The notes below the pieces were generated by a model, which saw nothing but the letters and a program-made list of their open reading frames with translations, was not told the origin of the DNA and did not search any database. A DNA stretch of 64,000 nt from an uncultured Rhodospirillales bacterium (lineage in GTDB: Bacteria > Pseudomonadota > Alphaproteobacteria > Acetobacterales > Acetobacteraceae), in the NCBI GenBank assembly GCA_903893975.1, contig CAITOL010000041.1:23861-87860 (forward strand), given 5' to 3'. The translations under genes and the position numbers were made by a program. This document shows positions 62,331-64,000 of the stretch, one piece after another; position 1 is the stretch's first letter, and each line of letters begins with the position of its first letter.

Positions 62331-63662
62331 CTAAGGCGCGCCAGCCTCCCGCCGCGTCGGGTCGAAATGCCGCTGCAACCGCGCACCGTACTGAGTGTAC
62401 TCCGCCTGCAACTGCGGCGCCGCGGCGGCAAACGGGCTCACACGTTGCGGAAACCGGCTCTCAAACATAAACGCCAAGGTGTTTTCCAACTTATGCGGCG
62501 CAAGCCTGGCCGCCGAAGCCGCCTCGAACGCATCCCGGTCCGGCCCGTGCGGCAGCATGGTGTTGTGCAGACTGAACCCACCCGGCACGAAACCGCCGCC
62601 GGTCTTGGCATCATACACGCCTTCAATCAGGCCCATGAACTCGCTCATCACGTTCATATGAAACCATGGCGGCCGGAAGGTATTTTCCGCCACCATCCAC
62701 CGTTCCGGGAAAATCACGAAATCGATATTCGCCGTCCCCGGCGTTTCGCTCGCCGAGGTCAGCACGGTAAAGATGGACGGGTCCGCATGGTCGAACAACA
62801 GCGGCCCAACCGGGGAAAACCGCTTCAGATCGTATTTATACGGCACATAATTGCCATGCCACGCCACCACATCCAGCGGCGACTGGCCAATCTCCGCCGT
62901 ATGGAACACCCCACCCCACTTCACCGTCATCCGCGATGGCACTTCCCGGTCCTCATACGCCGCCACCGGGGTCAGAAAGTCGCGCGGATTGGCCAGGCAA
63001 TTCGCCCCAATCGCCCCCCGCTCCGGCAAGGTGAACGCGGCACCGTAATTCTCGCACACATAGCCACGCGCCGGGCCGCCCAGCAATTCCACCCGAAACT
63101 TAATCCCCCGCGGAATAACCGCAATCTCCCCCGGGGTCAGTTCGATCACGCCAAACTCCGTCGCCAGGCGCAGCCCGCCCAGCTGCGGCACAAACAGCAT
63201 CTCCCCATCCGCATTGGCGAAATACGCATCCTGCATCGATTGCGTGATGCGGTAGACATGCACCCCCATCCCCGCCTGGGCATGCGCGTCCCCAGCCGTG
63301 GTGATGGTCTGCACCCCCTCGACGAACGACAGCCCCGCAGCCTCATCCACCGGCAGCGGGTCCCACCGCAACGGCCCCAACGGCACCGCCGCAGGCGCCA
63401 CCGGCGCGGTCAACCAGCCGGGCATCGCCACCGGCTCAAACGCCCCCCAATGCGCCACGGTCGGGCGAATGCGATACAGCCAGCTCCGCTCATTGCGCGC
63501 CCGCGGTGCGGTAAACGGCGAGCCGGACAACTGCTCGGCATACAACCCGTAGGCACAACGCTGCGGCGAATTGCGCCCCACCGGCAGCGCCCCCGCCAGC
63601 GCCTCGGATTCGAACCCATTGCCAAAACCGGACTGATAGACGGGAGGTGTGACCTGGTTCAT
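62331..63662 (-). CDS. hmgA: Homogentisate 1,2-dioxygenase
   Basis: A 443-residue iron dioxygenase that opens the ring of homogentisate in tyrosine and phenylalanine breakdown. [26 protein letters not shown] (about 9-34) is the conserved N-terminus; [39 protein letters not shown] and [15 protein letters not shown] carry the iron-binding His and Glu ligands. The ATG at 63662 is preferred because GAGG lies 9 bp upstream. The usual partners (hpd, fumarylacetoacetase, maleylacetoacetate isomerase) are not in the window; it is followed by the ars operon. Confidence 0.96.
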   Translation of the reverse strand: MNQVTPPVYQSGFGNGFESEALAGALPVGRNSPQRCAYGLYAEQLSGSPFTAPRARNERSWLYRIRPTVAHWGAFEPVAMPGWLTAPVAPAAVPLGPLRWDPLPVDEAAGLSFVEGVQTITTAGDAHAQAGMGVHVYRITQSMQDAYFANADGEMLFVPQLGGLRLATEFGVIELTPGEIAVIPRGIKFRVELLGGPARGYVCENYGAAFTLPERGAIGANCLANPRDFLTPVAAYEDREVPSRMTVKWGGVFHTAEIGQSPLDVVAWHGNYVPYKYDLKRFSPVGPLLFDHADPSIFTVLTSASETPGTANIDFVIFPERWMVAENTFRPPWFHMNVMSEFMGLIEGVYDAKTGGGFVPGGFSLHNTMLPHGPDRDAFEAASAARLAPHKLENTLAFMFESRFPQRVSPFAAAAPQLQAEYTQYGARLQRHFDPTRREAGAP

Positions 63663-63677
63663 ACGCAGCATCCTCAA

Positions 63678-64000
63678 GCAACCGGACGAGGCCGCAACCC
63701 TAGCCCGATTTCCGCCCGCTGGCCATCAACCCACACGGCATGCCGCTCGTGATCATCCAACCTATTTCGGTATCGTTCTGAGACAGCCCCTCAGACCCAG
63801 GGCAAAGACCAAGTCCTGATGAAGATGCCACTCGGTTGGGGCATTAGGGTCAAAATGCTCGCGTAGCATAAGCTCCGTACCGAGGTCTTCCTTGGTAATT
63901 GCTCACCCCACTCCTGCGATCGGCCCGGCGGGTAGCTTGGCCGCGAGCACGAAGCGAATGGTGTCCAATACCGAAGCGCGATTGGCTTTCGCGGTGCTGA
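63678..64000. other. Right-edge region with lower GC and gene remnants
   Basis: About 320 bp without an intact gene. The minus strand holds the remnant at 63762-63902 and, in the same frame, an open stretch from the window edge to a TGA at 63903-63905 reading STAKANRASVLDTIRFVLAAKLPAG, which may be the C-terminal end of a gene lying beyond the window. GC is visibly lower than in the core genes, which fits a breakpoint or island edge. The first bases upstream of hmgA probably hold its promoter. Confidence 0.45.
63762..63902 (-). pseudogene. Remnant of a short hypothetical gene
   Basis: A 46-residue open stretch that reads like protein: ITKEDLGTELMLREHFDPNAPTEWHLHQDLVFALGL in parts, ending soon after at GLRGCLRTIPK. 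It has no ordinary start codon at its head (a methionine occurs only inside), and from memory the E-W-H-L-H-Q-D-L-V segment belongs to the N-terminal part of longer hypothetical proteins, so this looks truncated. It directly follows the stop of another open frame that enters from the window edge. GC is lower than in the rest of the window. Confidence 0.4.

Noticed and set aside
1..64000. CRISPR array, prophage or complete insertion sequence
   Set aside because: No regularly spaced repeats, phage structural genes or transposase frames were seen; the only mobile-element sign is the short MITE-like element at 24074-24190.

Overview
The window is high-GC, densely coded chromosomal DNA from an alphaproteobacterium, probably of the Rhodospirillales/Acetobacteraceae. 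The placement rests on three things: the block flgI-cheL-flbY divergent from fliX and followed by dksA, which is a typical alphaproteobacterial arrangement; a DksA with a single zinc-finger cysteine; and the family mix of the other genes. The genus cannot be named from sequence alone. I find 57 protein genes (one of them frameshifted), one tRNA-Gln, gene remnants at the right edge, one MITE-like element and two good sigma-54 promoter candidates. There is no CRISPR array, prophage, complete insertion sequence or rRNA.

Layout. 1-3950: flagellar P-ring and rod-assembly genes (flgI, flgJ/cheL, flgN/flbY) with a RibD-like reductase at the operon end, divergent from fliX, then dksA. 3959-9860: a minus-strand operon of an MlrC-type metallopeptidase, a flavin monooxygenase, a GNAT acetyltransferase and a ligase-associated (Lhr-type) helicase without its usual ligase partners. 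9914-12296: an acetylpolyamine/histone-deacetylase-like amidohydrolase and a CNNM/CorC membrane protein. 12293-18504: two tandem paralogous PAS sensor kinases with no response regulator; the second is broken by one extra base in a run of eight G. 18618-20021: an LpxL-type acyltransferase and a small membrane protein behind a consensus sigma-54 promoter. 20030-24077: the EF-P modification enzymes EpmB and EpmA around a PhzF protein. 24078-24186: a 109-bp MITE-like element inserted in a CTAG stop. 24187-30373: small membrane and lipoprotein genes, Nudix, DUF4340, and a Gld-type ABC exporter. 30549-44875: scattered catabolic and peptidase genes (M14, M3, M20), O-acetylhomoserine sulfhydrylase, and two oligopeptide-type binding proteins without permeases. 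45295-47991: a TPR lipoprotein, ispE and tRNA-Gln. 48008-57286: a tightly overlapping acyl-CoA catabolic operon (HMG-CoA-lyase-like protein, biotin-dependent acyl-CoA carboxylase, enoyl-CoA hydratase, paired acyl-CoA dehydrogenases) with an SDR upstream. 57348-62262: an arsenic operon (ArsR-ArsC fusion, GAPDH, ArsJ, Acr3) followed by an alpha/beta hydrolase with a cysteine nucleophile. 62331-63662: hmgA. The last 300 bp are lower in GC and hold gene remnants.

How the genes work together: the ars genes form a complete arsenate reduction/efflux plus 1-arseno-3-phosphoglycerate export route. The 48-57 kb operon is a leucine/terpene-type branched acyl-CoA pathway of unresolved substrate. The most unusual items are the homopolymer-frameshifted sensor kinase, the sigma-54-driven small membrane protein, and the MITE that regenerated both stop codons of a convergent gene pair. 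I do not see a clearly new multi-gene system.
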